From positions 496,001-560,000 of the forward strand of contig MBPM02000052.1 in assembly GCA_001695595.3 (NCBI GenBank): DNA of 64,000 nucleotides, in the 5' to 3' direction. The notes beneath the pieces were generated by a model, which worked only from the letters and a program-made list of their open reading frames with translations, was not told the DNA's origin and did no database searches. Positions within the stretch are counted from its first letter, which is position 1; the number at the start of each line of letters is the position of its first letter. The stretch is from Plasmopara viticola (lineage: Eukaryota; Oomycota; Peronosporomycetes; Peronosporales; Peronosporaceae). This document shows positions 12,540-22,890 of the stretch, one piece after another. The position numbers were made by a program, and so were the translations under genes.

Positions 12540-12877
12540 ATATAAGTAGCATTTTTGGAAAAGGTTGGGGTGACGACCTCCTTCCAAGCGCTAAATGCTC
12601 GCGCGCTTCGGGCGGATGCTCTCGGGCATCTGCAGGTCTCTAACGAGTCTCACTCTCGACGCGACGGTCTCCAGCACTAGGGCGCCACCTGGGCCCTTAC
12701 CAAGTCAGAATCACACAAAATAATGGAAGACCCTCACGGCCTCGGTGCTGGCTGCACTGCCCGCCGAACGAGACTCAACGTATGCGGACACCACTCTATA
12801 CCGTGGACTAGCCATAGAGCCTAGCACGTGCATAAGTTGGCAACGCGATAACGTAATACAATACAATATAAGTAGCA
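12540..12877 (+). mobile_element. short LINE-derived element, copy 2
   Basis: Same family as 4551-4874. The element itself is about 12552-12865. It is flanked by ATATAAGTAGCA at 12540-12551 and 12866-12877, a perfect 12-bp target-site duplication. A small deletion removes part of the leader (CCAAGCGCTAAATG instead of CCAAGCGCGGGGGCTAAATG). Confidence 0.9.
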
Positions 12878-12889
12878 ATCTGACGACGT

Positions 12890-14340
12890 GATGAGCATAA
12901 AATGGACTATAAGTCTGTCAAGATAATCGTTGCTGCATATTAAATAGGTACAATCATGTCATCGACCTTGCAACTGCAGCCTCTTGCATACGTCTTTATT
13001 TAGATAACAGAGATTGTAAATTGTCGTATATATAAATGCACAACAAGCCGTTCACAGCTACTAATCATCTTTAAATCTATCAAGCTTTCAGACAATGACT
13101 TGCAAACACGCCCTCTTCCATCTGTCGACCGCGGCTTCTCAAAACAACCTGAGCGAGCCGCTCGTTTGCTTCGTCGGATCCCTTGATGATATAGAGCCTT
13201 ACTTATTGCAGCCAAAGCAGCAAATATTGCTCTGGTCAACTCCACCTTAAATGATTGAAGCTAGCCTTGAGTCATTAGATCTAAGAACACCACTAATGGT
13301 GCGAAGAAATGCCATTATACAGCGTTCCGTAGAAGGAAACTTGTACACAGCTATACTCCTATTAAAAAACGCTTTAAAATGCCTCGTTTAATGTTAATAT
13401 ACTCAACTCAAGAATGATAAGTGCGTGGAGAGCTTACCCTTTGGTCTTGAATGTATTGAAACACCTTGACTTGACCAGGAAGTGGCTTTCCGATAACAAA
13501 GGCTACGAGCTTCTTTCAATTCAGAACTATATAAAGAAAGCTATGCCTTATTAACTTGCGGGAAAGAAAGCGTAAGCGCTGGCGAAAGTTTAGATTTGCC
13601 GGAAGGAATGCTGATTCCAATTGTTCTTTTTATGCTTCCAGTCACGGCATAATTTGTACATTTAATGCGGACTCTCGATATAGAAGTTAACGAAATTTCC
13701 TGCTTGCTTACTCGAATTACAAAAAAAACGATTGCGAGTGTGCACTTGTTTGGAATGCGCCGGCTTTCTAGTGCCTCACCCTGCTTGGTGCTGTAATATT
13801 GAGAGACGGTTTCAGCTTGAATCTTTTAGCGACGAACGGTTACTCAAAGTGGTTGTTCTTGCTCGCACTTGGCTTGTTGTTCCAGGTCGTACAATTGAGA
13901 AAAGTGACGCCTTGATGCATATCAGACTGATCAATATTCTTCGGAATGAGCGGAAAGCAACATATTCGCGAAAAGCCAATATTCCTCTTTCAAGTTTCTT
14001 TTGTACGCATCTGTACAGATTAATCCCAAGTCTCTACAAAAAATTGTAGCGGACATTGCAGAGGGTCATAGAAAGCATTTGTCGCAACTGGACGTTTTAT
14101 ACGATAAGCTTTGATGTGCTTCACTCATTTGGCTTCAAAGCTACCGATCAACGAAAAGTGGTATGAATAAGTCCATACAATCAGCCTACGTTACAACTAT
14201 AGAACTTTTAAGCTACTGTTAAGTTAGTTCTTTTCGCAATAAACATGAGCAAGGCACAACAAATCTTACCTGCTGTAAGAATGTAGCTATACAGTAAATG
14301 GATCGTGTGTTAGGATTTCACGTTTGATTTCTTTCAATGC
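12890..14340 (+). pseudogene. S-module relic
   Basis: Plus-strand copy of segment S. It includes AGCAATCTGACGACGTGATGAGCATAAA at its left (compare 20950 and 30644), CGACCGCGGCTTCTC near 13125 and GCCAAAGCAGCAAATATTGCTCTGGTC near 13210. That last stretch reads as an alanine-rich AAKAANIALV segment in one frame. Frameshifts and stops are frequent. The protein is unrecognised. Confidence 0.4.
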
Positions 14341-14366
14341 GATCGATCACGCAGAAAAGATTACCT

Positions 14367-14715
14367 AATAAATATTTTTTCGGAAAAGGTTGGGGTGACG
14401 CCCTCCTTCCAAGCGCGGGGGCTAAGTGCTCGCGCGCTTCGGGCAGGTGCTCTCGGGCATCTGCAGGTCTCTAACGAGTCTCACCCTCGACGCGACGGTC
14501 TCCAGCACCAGGGCGCCACCTGGGCTCTTACCAAGTCAGAACTACACAAAATAATGGAAGACCCTCACGGCCTCGGTGCTGGCTGCACTGCCCGCCGAAC
14601 GAGACCCGACGTATGCGGACACCACTCTATGCCGTGGACTAGCCATAGAGCCTAGCACGTGCATAACTTGGCAACGCGATAACGTAATACAATACAATAC
14701 AATACAATAAATATT
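14367..14715 (+). mobile_element. short LINE-derived element, copy 3
   Basis: Full-length short element, 14377-14705, flanked by AATAAATATT at 14367-14376 and 14706-14715. It lies about 250 bp beyond the stop codon of the minus-strand effector at 14966-16888, in the opposite orientation to that gene. Confidence 0.9.
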
Positions 14716-14886
14716 ATTCATTGATTATTAGCTCAGCACGAGACCAGAATTTAGTACCGGTACATATTTAGCCTAACCTATTCAGCAAAAGTGTAGGCCC
14801 CTAATTAAAATTAAACAGAATTATTCATCATCTTACTCGCTCCAGGTAACGCCAAAACCAATTACGGCCCAGATGAAGCTAAGTGC

Positions 14887-14965
14887 TTCTGTCGGAAAAA
14901 TCACCAAGGCTTAGTTCCGTCTCGACGTCTTTGACCGTCAATGGAGTGGATGGAGGCGCCAACAA
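14887..14965 (-). pseudogene. in-frame tail lost behind a nonsense codon
   Basis: Beyond the TAG that ends the effector at 14966, the same minus-strand frame continues with APPSTPLTVKDVETELSLG and DFSDRST before the next stop. This matches the C-terminal tail of the other family members. The stop is therefore a nonsense change (after NVHNY, where relatives read NVHNSQS). Confidence 0.75.
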
Positions 14966-16888
14966 CTAATAATTGTGCACATTCGGGCGCCGATACGGGA
15001 CGAAAGCACTGCTTGGACCGCCAAAGCTGAGTCTCGAGTTTTCAGTATGAACAATGTCGTCGCGTGGCTCATACGGGGCAAAAGCACTTTTTGAATCTTC
15101 AAAGCTGGACTTTGTTTCTTTAGTAGGGACGGAGTTGTCGCCTGAGGTGGTTGATTCAATCAAAGGTGGCATAGACGACGCAGTGGTTTGGGGCGTCAAC
15201 GACTGTGAATTGTGCACATTCGGGCGCCGATACGGAACAAAAGCACTGCTTGGACCGCCAAAGCTGAGTCTCGAGTTTTCAGTATGAACAAAGTCGTCGC
15301 CTAGCTTATACGGGGCAAAAGCACTTTTTGGATCGTCAAAGCTGGACTTTATTTCTCTAGTAGGGACGGAGTCGTCGCCTGAGGTGGTTGATTTCATCAA
15401 AGATGGCATAGACGACACAGTGATTGGGGAAGTCAACGACTGTGAATTGTGCACATTCGGGCGCCGATACGGGACAAAAGCACTGCTTAGACCGCCAAAG
15501 CTGAGTCTCGAGTTTTCAGTATGAACAAAGTCGTCGCCTGGCTTAAACGGGGCAAAAGCACTTTTTGGATCGTCAAAGCTGGACTTTATTTCTTTAGTAG
15601 GGACGGAGTCATCGCCTGAGGTGGTTGATTCAATCAAAGGTGGCATAGACGACTCTGAACTTCGCGTTTTTAATTGTTTGGAAGGGAGACTGGCAGTATC
15701 AGTGTTGCCATCAAAGGTACGTCTAGATCTTTTACTCAAGACAGAGCGGCGACCTTTGGACGCCCATGCCACGTCAAATGGCTCATACGGAAAGACACTC
15801 CGCACTTTTGAGTGCTTTTGTAGTGCAAGTGCTTTATTGATGTCTGCGTTGCCACCAAGAGTCGATGGCACGCCATTTCGATCAGGCCGATATCGTCTGA
15901 AAATGTTGTACATCCGCACCCATCTCTGATAATGCAAGTTTAGCAAGTAATTGAGCACGCCAAATTTTAGCGGATCCGGCATTTTTTTCCACTGATTCCA
16001 CACTTTGCGGTCTTTTTTTACTTGCCGCAAACCTATAAGCACATATCGCTGCGCTAGGCGTACAAGAGTTTGCTTGTGCTTTTTTTTGAAATTTTTCTCA
16101 ATGTTCCAATCCAACATGCTCCAAAGATAAGACGTTTCAACGGGAGTTATTTGCATATTTTTGTCGCAGAGGGTGCCAAACGCTCCGTGAACTCGATCAA
16201 TGTTGTCCTTGTGCTTGTCTAGCACCACCATTGGCCTCATGCCATTGAAACCAACCTTCCACTTTCTTAAACTGAGGATCACATTGCCGGAAATATCGCG
16301 AGACGGAGCAACAATGACGGCGGTCTCACGAGAAGGATCCCAATGTTTCTTTAAGGCTTGGTCTGCGCCTTCTGTGGCCGCTTTTATTACGCCATACTCT
16401 TCAGATTTTCCCATCTCCTTCGTAGCCTCTACGCCATAAAGAATCTCATCTACCACCTTTGCTTGCGGTGGCGTCTTTTTTGCAGCATTTGCCACGCGTG
16501 GCGTCTCTTTTGCAGCCTTTGCAGCGCGTGACTTCTTTTCCACAGCCTTTGCAGCGCGAAACTTCTTGTTCATAGCGCGTGGCTTCTGCTTTACAGCCCT
16601 TGCAGCTAAGGGCTTTGTTTTAATAATCTCGGCAACAAGTGGCAGCTTTGCGACACCATCATCTATCAAATTTGCTAAAAAAGAAGAGACAGAGCGTTCT
16701 TCATTCGCCCAGTCGTTGCGACCGTCACGGCTACCTCGGAGAGATCGATTTGGCAGAGCCTTAACGACCGCATTACCGGCTGTTATGACGTGATGATTGA
16801 ACTTGTGGAGCGGGTGGTCAAATTCTGCAGCTATTTCGCTGCTAGTCACGACGAAAAGAGCAGTCAAGACGTAATAGGCGCCACGCAT
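14966..16888 (-). CDS. secreted RxLR effector (RSLR/EER), the longest of the cluster
   Basis: 640 residues from the ATG at 16886-16888, which opens a signal peptide (MRGAYYVLTALFVVTSSEIA). RSLR is at 48-51 and EER at 63-65. Residues 90-142 hold the longest Lys/Arg/Ala repeat of the family, about five imperfect copies of a KPRAAKAVKK-type unit. The family core is about 180-336 with W, Y and L positions kept (SYLWSMLDW, NYLLNLHYQRWVRMYN). A basic SKRSRRTFDG motif follows and could act as a nuclear signal. The tail has three 79-residue repeats, each with SFGGxSSAFVPYRRPNVHN. Translation ends at a nonsense codon ahead of a still readable family tail. It is likely a host-delivered effector; its target is unknown. 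Confidence 0.92.
   Translation of the reverse strand: MRGAYYVLTALFVVTSSEIAAEFDHPLHKFNHHVITAGNAVVKALPNRSLRGSRDGRNDWANEERSVSSFLANLIDDGVAKLPLVAEIIKTKPLAARAVKQKPRAMNKKFRAAKAVEKKSRAAKAAKETPRVANAAKKTPPQAKVVDEILYGVEATKEMGKSEEYGVIKAATEGADQALKKHWDPSRETAVIVAPSRDISGNVILSLRKWKVGFNGMRPMVVLDKHKDNIDRVHGAFGTLCDKNMQITPVETSYLWSMLDWNIEKNFKKKHKQTLVRLAQRYVLIGLRQVKKDRKVWNQWKKMPDPLKFGVLNYLLNLHYQRWVRMYNIFRRYRPDRNGVPSTLGGNADINKALALQKHSKVRSVFPYEPFDVAWASKGRRSVLSKRSRRTFDGNTDTASLPSKQLKTRSSESSMPPLIESTTSGDDSVPTKEIKSSFDDPKSAFAPFKPGDDFVHTENSRLSFGGLSSAFVPYRRPNVHNSQSLTSPITVSSMPSLMKSTTSGDDSVPTREIKSSFDDPKSAFAPYKLGDDFVHTENSRLSFGGPSSAFVPYRRPNVHNSQSLTPQTTASSMPPLIESTTSGDNSVPTKETKSSFEDSKSAFAPYEPRDDIVHTENSRLSFGGPSSAFVPYRRPNVHNY
15000..15690 (-). 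repeat. 237-bp tandem triplication in effector tail
   Basis: Three direct copies with a period of exactly 237 bp, or 79 codons: CCTGAGGTGG recurs at 15141, 15378 and 15615. Each unit encodes PxxxSTTSGDxSVPT...SAFAP...NSRLSFGGxSSAFVPYRRPNVHN. The period keeps the frame, and differences between copies are mostly single bases. Confidence 0.92.
16440..16600 (-). repeat. 30-bp imperfect repeat coding a basic decapeptide
   Basis: Minus-strand units of about 30 bp encode K(P/S)RAAKAVKK-like decapeptides, roughly five in this gene. The other effectors keep two or three at the same place between EER and the core. The repeat raises positive charge. Confidence 0.7.
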
Positions 16889-17548
16889 GGAGTTGATGCT
16901 AGGGAAAGAAATTGCTTTGGTATCTTGTTAACAGCCACTCAATTGAAACCGGTGCTGCAGTAAAATATATTACTATACATGTCATTCGTCGAGTACTATA
17001 GGACTTTAAAGTGAAAGACAAAGTTCTTGCTATTATTATTTAGATGTTCTAAAAGAAATTACGTGGTCTTAAAAATACATTTACAGTCTAGTTTTTTGTG
17101 CTTTGCGTAGTTTTTATACTTTGGAGAGTTTTTGTACTTTGGTTACCTTATCTCCAAAGAATGTTGTTCAGGTCGTTCTTTGCTGCTGTGCTTCCACGAA
17201 GCCAGACCAGACTTTGCAATTAATCTCAATGGCTCCCCATCTACAATCTACACAAATAGAAACAAGCTTATGATGGAGCCGGGATCTAGAAGAATATATA
17301 AAGGGTGCGCCGCAAGCTCTTTGGCTCAGCGATAAAGCTGTCGCGTACATTCGATGCGTAATTGGCGAAAGAGACAGCCACTCTTTACTTCTGTGCAGTC
17401 TTGCCTAGAAGGCTTGAGCTCACCAGAAGTCATAACACAAAAGTCGGACTTTGCTCGTGTTTCTGATTGAAAGTTTGCTTAGCCAGCCAGAGTACTCTTT
17501 TATAGAGATAGTGCTTTATGCTCAGTATGCTATTTTAGTATGAGGTTT
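16889..17548. other. upstream region of the 16888 effector and type-B flank
   Basis: No gene. The part near 17150-17370 is related to the flank at 7080-7250 (TTTGCAATTAATCTCAATGGCT, TCGCGTACATTCGATGCGTAAT). An AT-rich stretch with AATATATAAAGGG lies at 17291-17302; whether it is a promoter is unclear. Confidence 0.4.
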
Positions 17549-17867
17549 GTTGTTGTATTGCGCTATCGCGTTGCCAAGTTATGCACGTGCTAGGCTCAGT
17601 CTGGCTAGTCCACGGCATAGAGTGGTCTCCGCATACATCGGGTCTCGTTCGGCGGCAGGGCAGCCAGCACCGAGGTCGTGAGGGTCTTCCATTATTTTGT
17701 TTAGCTCTGACTTGGTAAGAGCCCAGGTGGCGCCCTGGTGCTGGAGACCGTCGCGTCGAGGGTGAGTCTCGTTAGAGACCTGCAGATGCCCGAGAGCACC
17801 TGCCCGAAGCGCGCGAGCATTTAGCCCCCGCGCCAGGAAGGAGGGCGTCACCCCAACCTTTTCCGAA
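17549..17867 (-). mobile_element. short LINE-derived element, copy 4
   Basis: Minus-strand copy: the tail TTGTTGTATTGCGCTATCGCG is at the left and the 5' end CAACCTTTTCCGAA at the right. It contains all three LINE pieces. I cannot find a clean target-site duplication. It sits in DNA related to about 11450. Confidence 0.85.
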
Positions 17868-18019
17868 GAGTAGAATACTTAAGTTTATAAATACGTAATA
17901 AGTCCAGAAAGATTTAAGTTGTGCTAAAAAAGAATTTTTATAGCCGAACAACATTGCTCTAACAGGATTCTAAAGCGATTACGTGCGTTGCAAGCGTCTT
18001 TTCAACGAAATTTCTTTTC

Positions 18020-18545
18020 GGAAACGGGTAGGAGGCTATACCAAATTTGTAGACCAGACTGTTTTTGATGAGACCAGCAGTCAGAGCAAACGAAATTATG
18101 AGCTTGGAATTAGCGCATAGAAAAAGTTGCAAACATATATTCCAATCTATTGCACATGGCGTTTTTTTTAAACCGGAGATGGTGAACGGTCTATCACACA
18201 GAAGGTCGTATATCTACCTCCACACCTCTCAGAGCAAAAAACCAAAGTAATTAATAGATCGTTAAGTCACTATTACGCCCACGCGAGTAGACTGACTAAC
18301 TCGCAAGAATTATAAATTAGACAGGACAACCTCTTCGCATTTGTCGAAAGAACACCTACCAGTGCACGAAAGACTTTCTTACTTCTATGAGCCTGAGAAG
18401 TCGGCTTAATTTGCAGACCTTTATACCAAGTACTCGCGTTCCTACGCCCTCGAAACTATTCAAGGGCGTAGGAACTACTGACTTCGGTTGCTCGAATGAT
18501 AGAGCATAATGCGAGGCTAAAGCTGATCAAGCTTAATATATTTCT
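18020..18545 (+). pseudogene. Q-module relic
   Basis: Closely matches 11640-12240: GGTGAACGGTCTATCACACAGAAGGTCGTATAT near 18181, ACTATTACGCCCACGCGAGTAGACTGACTAACTCGCAAGAATT near 18268, and the gene-end block near 18485-18540. The 12-kb duplication begins inside this copy at about 18235, where it starts to match 30135 onward. No open frame survives. Confidence 0.45.
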
Positions 18546-18753
18546 ATCAAGGTCAAGATGGCCACTTCGGAAGTTCTGGTCGTAGAAAGTAATGATCAGG
18601 TGCGTGTGGCGTTCGCATGAAAGGTTGAAGGCGTTGACCCGCAAAAACAACCCCACCGTATATAGTATACAAATTACCGAATTATTTGACCCAATTTAAC
18701 TTTAAATGCTTTTTTGTTTAATTAAGCCGTTATTTATAATTACCATGAAACTA

Positions 18754-20947
18754 CACCGATGACCGTAATTAGTGCGGACCACACGATTTCTCAACCCCCC
18801 ATGTTCAGATCGCTCACAAGTATTAGTGCGGACCACACTATTAATGAATCCGCACTAATTATGGGCTTGGAGAAATAGTATGGATCGCACTAATTCTGAG
18901 ACCGAATGAGCATTATGTATTAAATGGATTGTTTAAACGATTCAAAGCCCAGGGGCTGGAACGGGAAAGCCATCGTAGTGGATGCGATATTTGCCAATAA
19001 TTTGTTGCAGTTCCGGCGTTAATTGCGATTCGTGCTATCGACCACCAACATCAAATGCCATGCCACAACGTATCATGGCCTTACGAGCGTATGTCAAGCC
19101 GCAACTGTCGCGCATCCCGTTCACCGCGCGTACGGTTTTGGCGGCGAGTTCCAAGAAGAAGCGTTTATCCGGGTTCTTCAGCTTCCCAGACCACGACCCG
19201 TTCTTACGCACGGTGTCTGACCAGTCGCCATTCTTTATCATGCGCATCTTCTCGGCCTCTTATAAACGGGTCCGCTCGTCCTCGATTTTTGAGCCGACGG
19301 AAGAGTCAGCAGGCTGAACAAGATCGGTCGCGCAGGGCGGAAAATAGCGCAGTTTAGCGTTGGTCTTCAAGAGAACATCGCGTAATTCTGGACTGGCGTT
19401 GTGGCCGCCACAGTTGTCTACATACATGACAGTCCTTCGGCCAGCACTATCTCCATTGAAAGCGCGTGGCTCGCCAACCCATTAAGGAAATACCTACGAT
19501 TATGTGTGATGAAATTAATAGAGAGTACTATGGTGCATGATGTATGAAACACCAACCTTTAATTCATTCCAGCCTTTAGGCCCAGAGCGGTAGGAAACAC
19601 CAGGTACATCGTCTGGAAGACCATTTATAGGGTATGATCGGTTTGGATTCTGGAACATCATCAAGGGTCCACCGATTTGCGCCGAGAGTCGCCCGTGATG
19701 TAGACCATCATGGTCATCCCGATACCACCCGACACAACATTGGCGTATTTGACCCCAATATCACCACGAAAACCAAGTGTACGGCCGTTGTCGCAGTTGA
19801 TCACGAAATGAGTTCCGTCCATGTTGCAAAGCAGGTCCTCGTTCAGGTCGCCTGATTCGAAACCCTGGCGTAACTCGTCCATATGGTACGCAACCGTTTT
19901 TGCGATATGGTCCTGCTGTGCGGCGCTGACCACCAACTCCCCGTTCTGTGCACGATAAACTATGTCATCCACCTCCTATCACAGCAAACAATTTCAATCT
20001 GTAAACGTTATGTAGGTACAAGTGTAATAATACAACTTACCATGAACTGCTAACCCATCGTGTCTTGATTTTGTCGACGAGAGGTTTGTTGTCGACTGGA
20101 CCAATGAAGTTGGAATCGTGTACTGGCGCATCGTTCATGACAGTGCGAGCAAGCTGACCGATTAGGGCTGGAGAGGATTTGACTCTAGCGGCCTTAAGCC
20201 GGATGAGTTCTGACAACAACTCGACGTATAAGTAGAAAACCCATTCAGATCGGCGTCGTCCTCTGCCAGCAACAGCCTTGAGGTTGACCCTCTTTCGCAC
20301 TGATGGCACGACTGCTGATATCGACTTTGGAGTCGAACCGCCGTACTTACCAACTTTATCGCGCATCTTCCACCACCTTGTGGCTTTGGTGCGATTGGCC
20401 TGAATTTAGTGCCAATGCCAATATCATTGTTTCAAGGAGACAATTCGACATACCTTGTAGTTTCCGCGGAAGTCTGAGGGAAACTTGGCGATCGCTCGTA
20501 GACTAAGCCTTGTTCACTGTTCTGGTCTGCCTCGGTAATCATCCAATTAATCACAGTGACCCGCGACGATATTGATGCGACCTGTTGAAGCTTGCGCTTG
20601 TTGACGATCTGATCATCCGGCACGTGACTCTCATCTCCATCCTTTTCTTCCTCCGCTTCAACATCTTCGTTATCACCAAGTTTCTCGTCATCGTCATCGA
20701 CTGCTGGGACATTAGCGAGCAGCACGTGCGACAGCAGATATTATCGGCGATGGAGAGCTGAGCGCCTCGACACTACCATAATACCAGTCCAGACCAGTTA
20801 GTTTACTGGACTGTAGTCGTTTAGGATTCTGTAAAGTCCGTGCGGAGTCCGCACTATTTCTCAATCTCCCAAGGCGCAAAGTTCACAGTACATATATTAG
20901 TGTGGACTACACTAATTCTCAAACCACATTAATTGCGGTCATCAGTG
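18754..20947 (-). mobile_element. pogo/Tc1-mariner-like DNA transposon with TA duplication
   Basis: Terminal inverted repeats: the left end starts CACCGATGACCGTAATTAGT, and the reverse complement of the right end starts CACTGATGACCGCAATTAAT, with few mismatches. Each end abuts a TA (18752-18753, 20948-20949). The duplicate locus at 30638-30650 reads GAAACTAGCAATC with one TA, which is the empty site. Subterminal repeats of TTAGTGxGGACxACAC occur near both ends and may bind transposase. The transposase gene inside (18942-20725) is broken, so the copy is probably not autonomous. Confidence 0.9.
18942..20725 (-). pseudogene. DDE transposase (pogo-like), interrupted
   Basis: Read on the minus strand. 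An acidic N-terminal part (20725 to about 20440) leads into FPSDFRGNYK, and a probable intron (GTATGT to CAG, about 20372-20450) leads to a basic DNA-binding-like part (to 20037). The catalytic part has NMDGTHF (about 19815-19830), then MMFQNPNRSYPINGLPDD, an intron near 19500-19570, VDNCGGHN and QPADSSVGSKI. The three Asp residues in these motifs fit a DDD-type DDE_1 nuclease. Defects: an apparent frameshift near 20500, one near 19690 after YITGDS, and in-frame stops near 19260 and 19035. The exon 2 to 3 joint is unresolved. Confidence 0.8.
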
Positions 20948-20959
20948 TAGCAATCTATC

Positions 20960-22080
20960 GACATGATGAGCATAAATTTGAAATTATAGTTAACCAAGAT
21001 AATCGTTGGTGAATACTTAACAGGTCCAATCATCTCATCAATCTTGCAACTGCAGTCTCTTGCATGCGTGTATCACTAACTGTCATAAGTTGTGAAATGT
21101 CGTACACATGAATGTACAACAAGCAGTTCATCACTACTAATTTTCCCTAAGCTGATAAGCTTCCAGGAGATGGCTTGCAACTACCACACACTTACCATGA
21201 GGACTAAGTATCTCCTCAATGAGCAGTCCCCTCTACTGGTCGGCCGCGGCTTCTGTCAGTGATTCCTATAAGAACCCGGGCAAGCCGATATTTTGCTTTG
21301 TTGGCTCCCTCGTGAATAGTAAGCATTAATTATTGCAGCCAAAGCGGCGGATGTTGCACTGGTCGATACCACTTTAGATTATCGGGGCTAGCCTTCAGTT
21401 ATCGGTCCTACAAAAAAACACTAAAGGTGCGGAAAAAGTCCCATATACATCTAAACTTCTTTAAAATGCGCTTTCAAAGCCTCCTTCACTGTTAATGCTT
21501 GCACCTTTCACTGTCAATGCTTGCACCTTTAGTACGGTAAGTGCGTGGGAGGCTAACCCTTAAGTCATTGATGTATTCAGTCACCTTGACTTTACCAGGA
21601 AGTGGCACTCCGACGAAGGCTTTGAGCTTATTCTAATTTAGAAATGTATGCAAAAGCTACGCCTTCCTTTTTAGCAGGCAAGAAAGCGTAAGCGCTGGCG
21701 AAAGTTATAATTTTGCCAAAAAAACGCTGGTACCAATTGTTTCCTCTTCTTGGTGCGGCAATATTGAGGAACGGTGTTAATATTCCGTTGTAGTTTGCTC
21801 AAGACTTTTAGCGACGAACGGTGACTCGAACATAAGCGATTAGCAACATGCCCCCGTAATGCCGGTTGTCATTTCCCCCTTAACACAGCAATTTTTGTAT
21901 GCATCCGTATAAACCGATCACAGGTCTCTAGAGAAAAACGAAGTGAACACTACAGTGGGACATACGAAGCACTCGTCTCAACCAGACGCAGTATACGTCA
22001 TGCCTTGGTGTGACATACTACCTTGGCTTCAAGAGTGTTGATCAAGAAAAAGTGGCATAAATGGTCTTCAAACCTGGGTA
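20960..22080 (+). pseudogene. S-module relic
   Basis: Near-identical to 30650-31915, including GATGGCTTGCAACTACCACACACTTACCAT near 21170, CGGCCGCGGCTTCTG near 21241 and GCAGCCAAAGCGGC near 21335. The short frames are broken by stops shared with the duplicate, so decay predates the duplication. It leads directly into the effector relic at 22099. Confidence 0.45.
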
Positions 22081-22098
22081 CAATCAGCTTAGATACGT

Positions 22099-22890
22099 CT
22101 TTACTGCTTTTTTTGTCGTGACCAGCAGCCAGGTAACTTCAGAACCTAGTTATTCGCTCCGAACCTTCGATCTTGAGCCGGTAATGTGGTCGTGAAGTCT
22201 CTGCCTAAATGATTTCGCCGAGGTAGCCGTGACGATCACAGCGATTTGGCGAATGAAGAGCGCTACGTCTCATCCGCTTTGGCGAGCATTATAATATAAC
22301 GGTGTCTCAAGGTTGTCATTTGTTGCAGAGATTACCAAAACAAAGCCACGCGCTTCAGAGGCTATGGAGAAGAACTTACCAGCTGCAAAGATTTCAACAA
22401 AGATGCCACCACGACTAAAGTTTGTAAATGAGATGGTACTTGCTACAGAGACTTAGATGAAGGTGGATAGTGCCGAAAAGCATAATGTGTTAAAAGTGGC
22501 TGCAAAAGGCGCAGACGAAGCAATGAAGAAACATCGAAACCATCTGGCGATGCTCCTCGTGATATAGCCGGCAATGTGGCTCTCATATTTCCAGTGTGAA
22601 AAATCGACTTAGGCGGTATGAAGTCGATGGTTGCGTCAGACGGCTACACAAACAATGTCAAGCGAGCTCAGGCAGCGTTTGCCAACCTCTGCGACAAAAA
22701 AGTAGAATCAACTCTCGCAGAAATGTCTTAATTTTGTAGCACGTTATATTGGGAATTTGCATCAAGGGCTAAACATGCGCACATGCAACATCTTGAAAAC
22801 AAGCGCAGCGGTGTGTGCTCTTAGCTTGCGGAAAATGAGAAGGGATCGTAAAGTGTGGAATTAGTGGGAGATTTCTTAAATGAGTTTGGA
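22099..22890 (+). pseudogene. RxLR effector relic, start lost (D1)
   Basis: Begins inside the leader (the equivalent of TALFVVTSSQV), with no ATG left. It keeps FRRGSRDDHSDLANEER-like sequence near 22215-22262 and parts of the core (AFANLCDKK, ending near WEI). Multiple frameshifts and stops are present, including a disrupted SMINEG segment (GCATTATAATATAACGG) shared with the copy at 31925. The tail half is absent. The gene was dead before the D1/D2 duplication. Confidence 0.8.

Noticed and set aside
18982..19357. Overlapping plus-strand ORFs of 100-111 codons
   Set aside because: They are antisense to the transposase C-terminal part, which has recognisable VDNCGGHN and QPADSS motifs.
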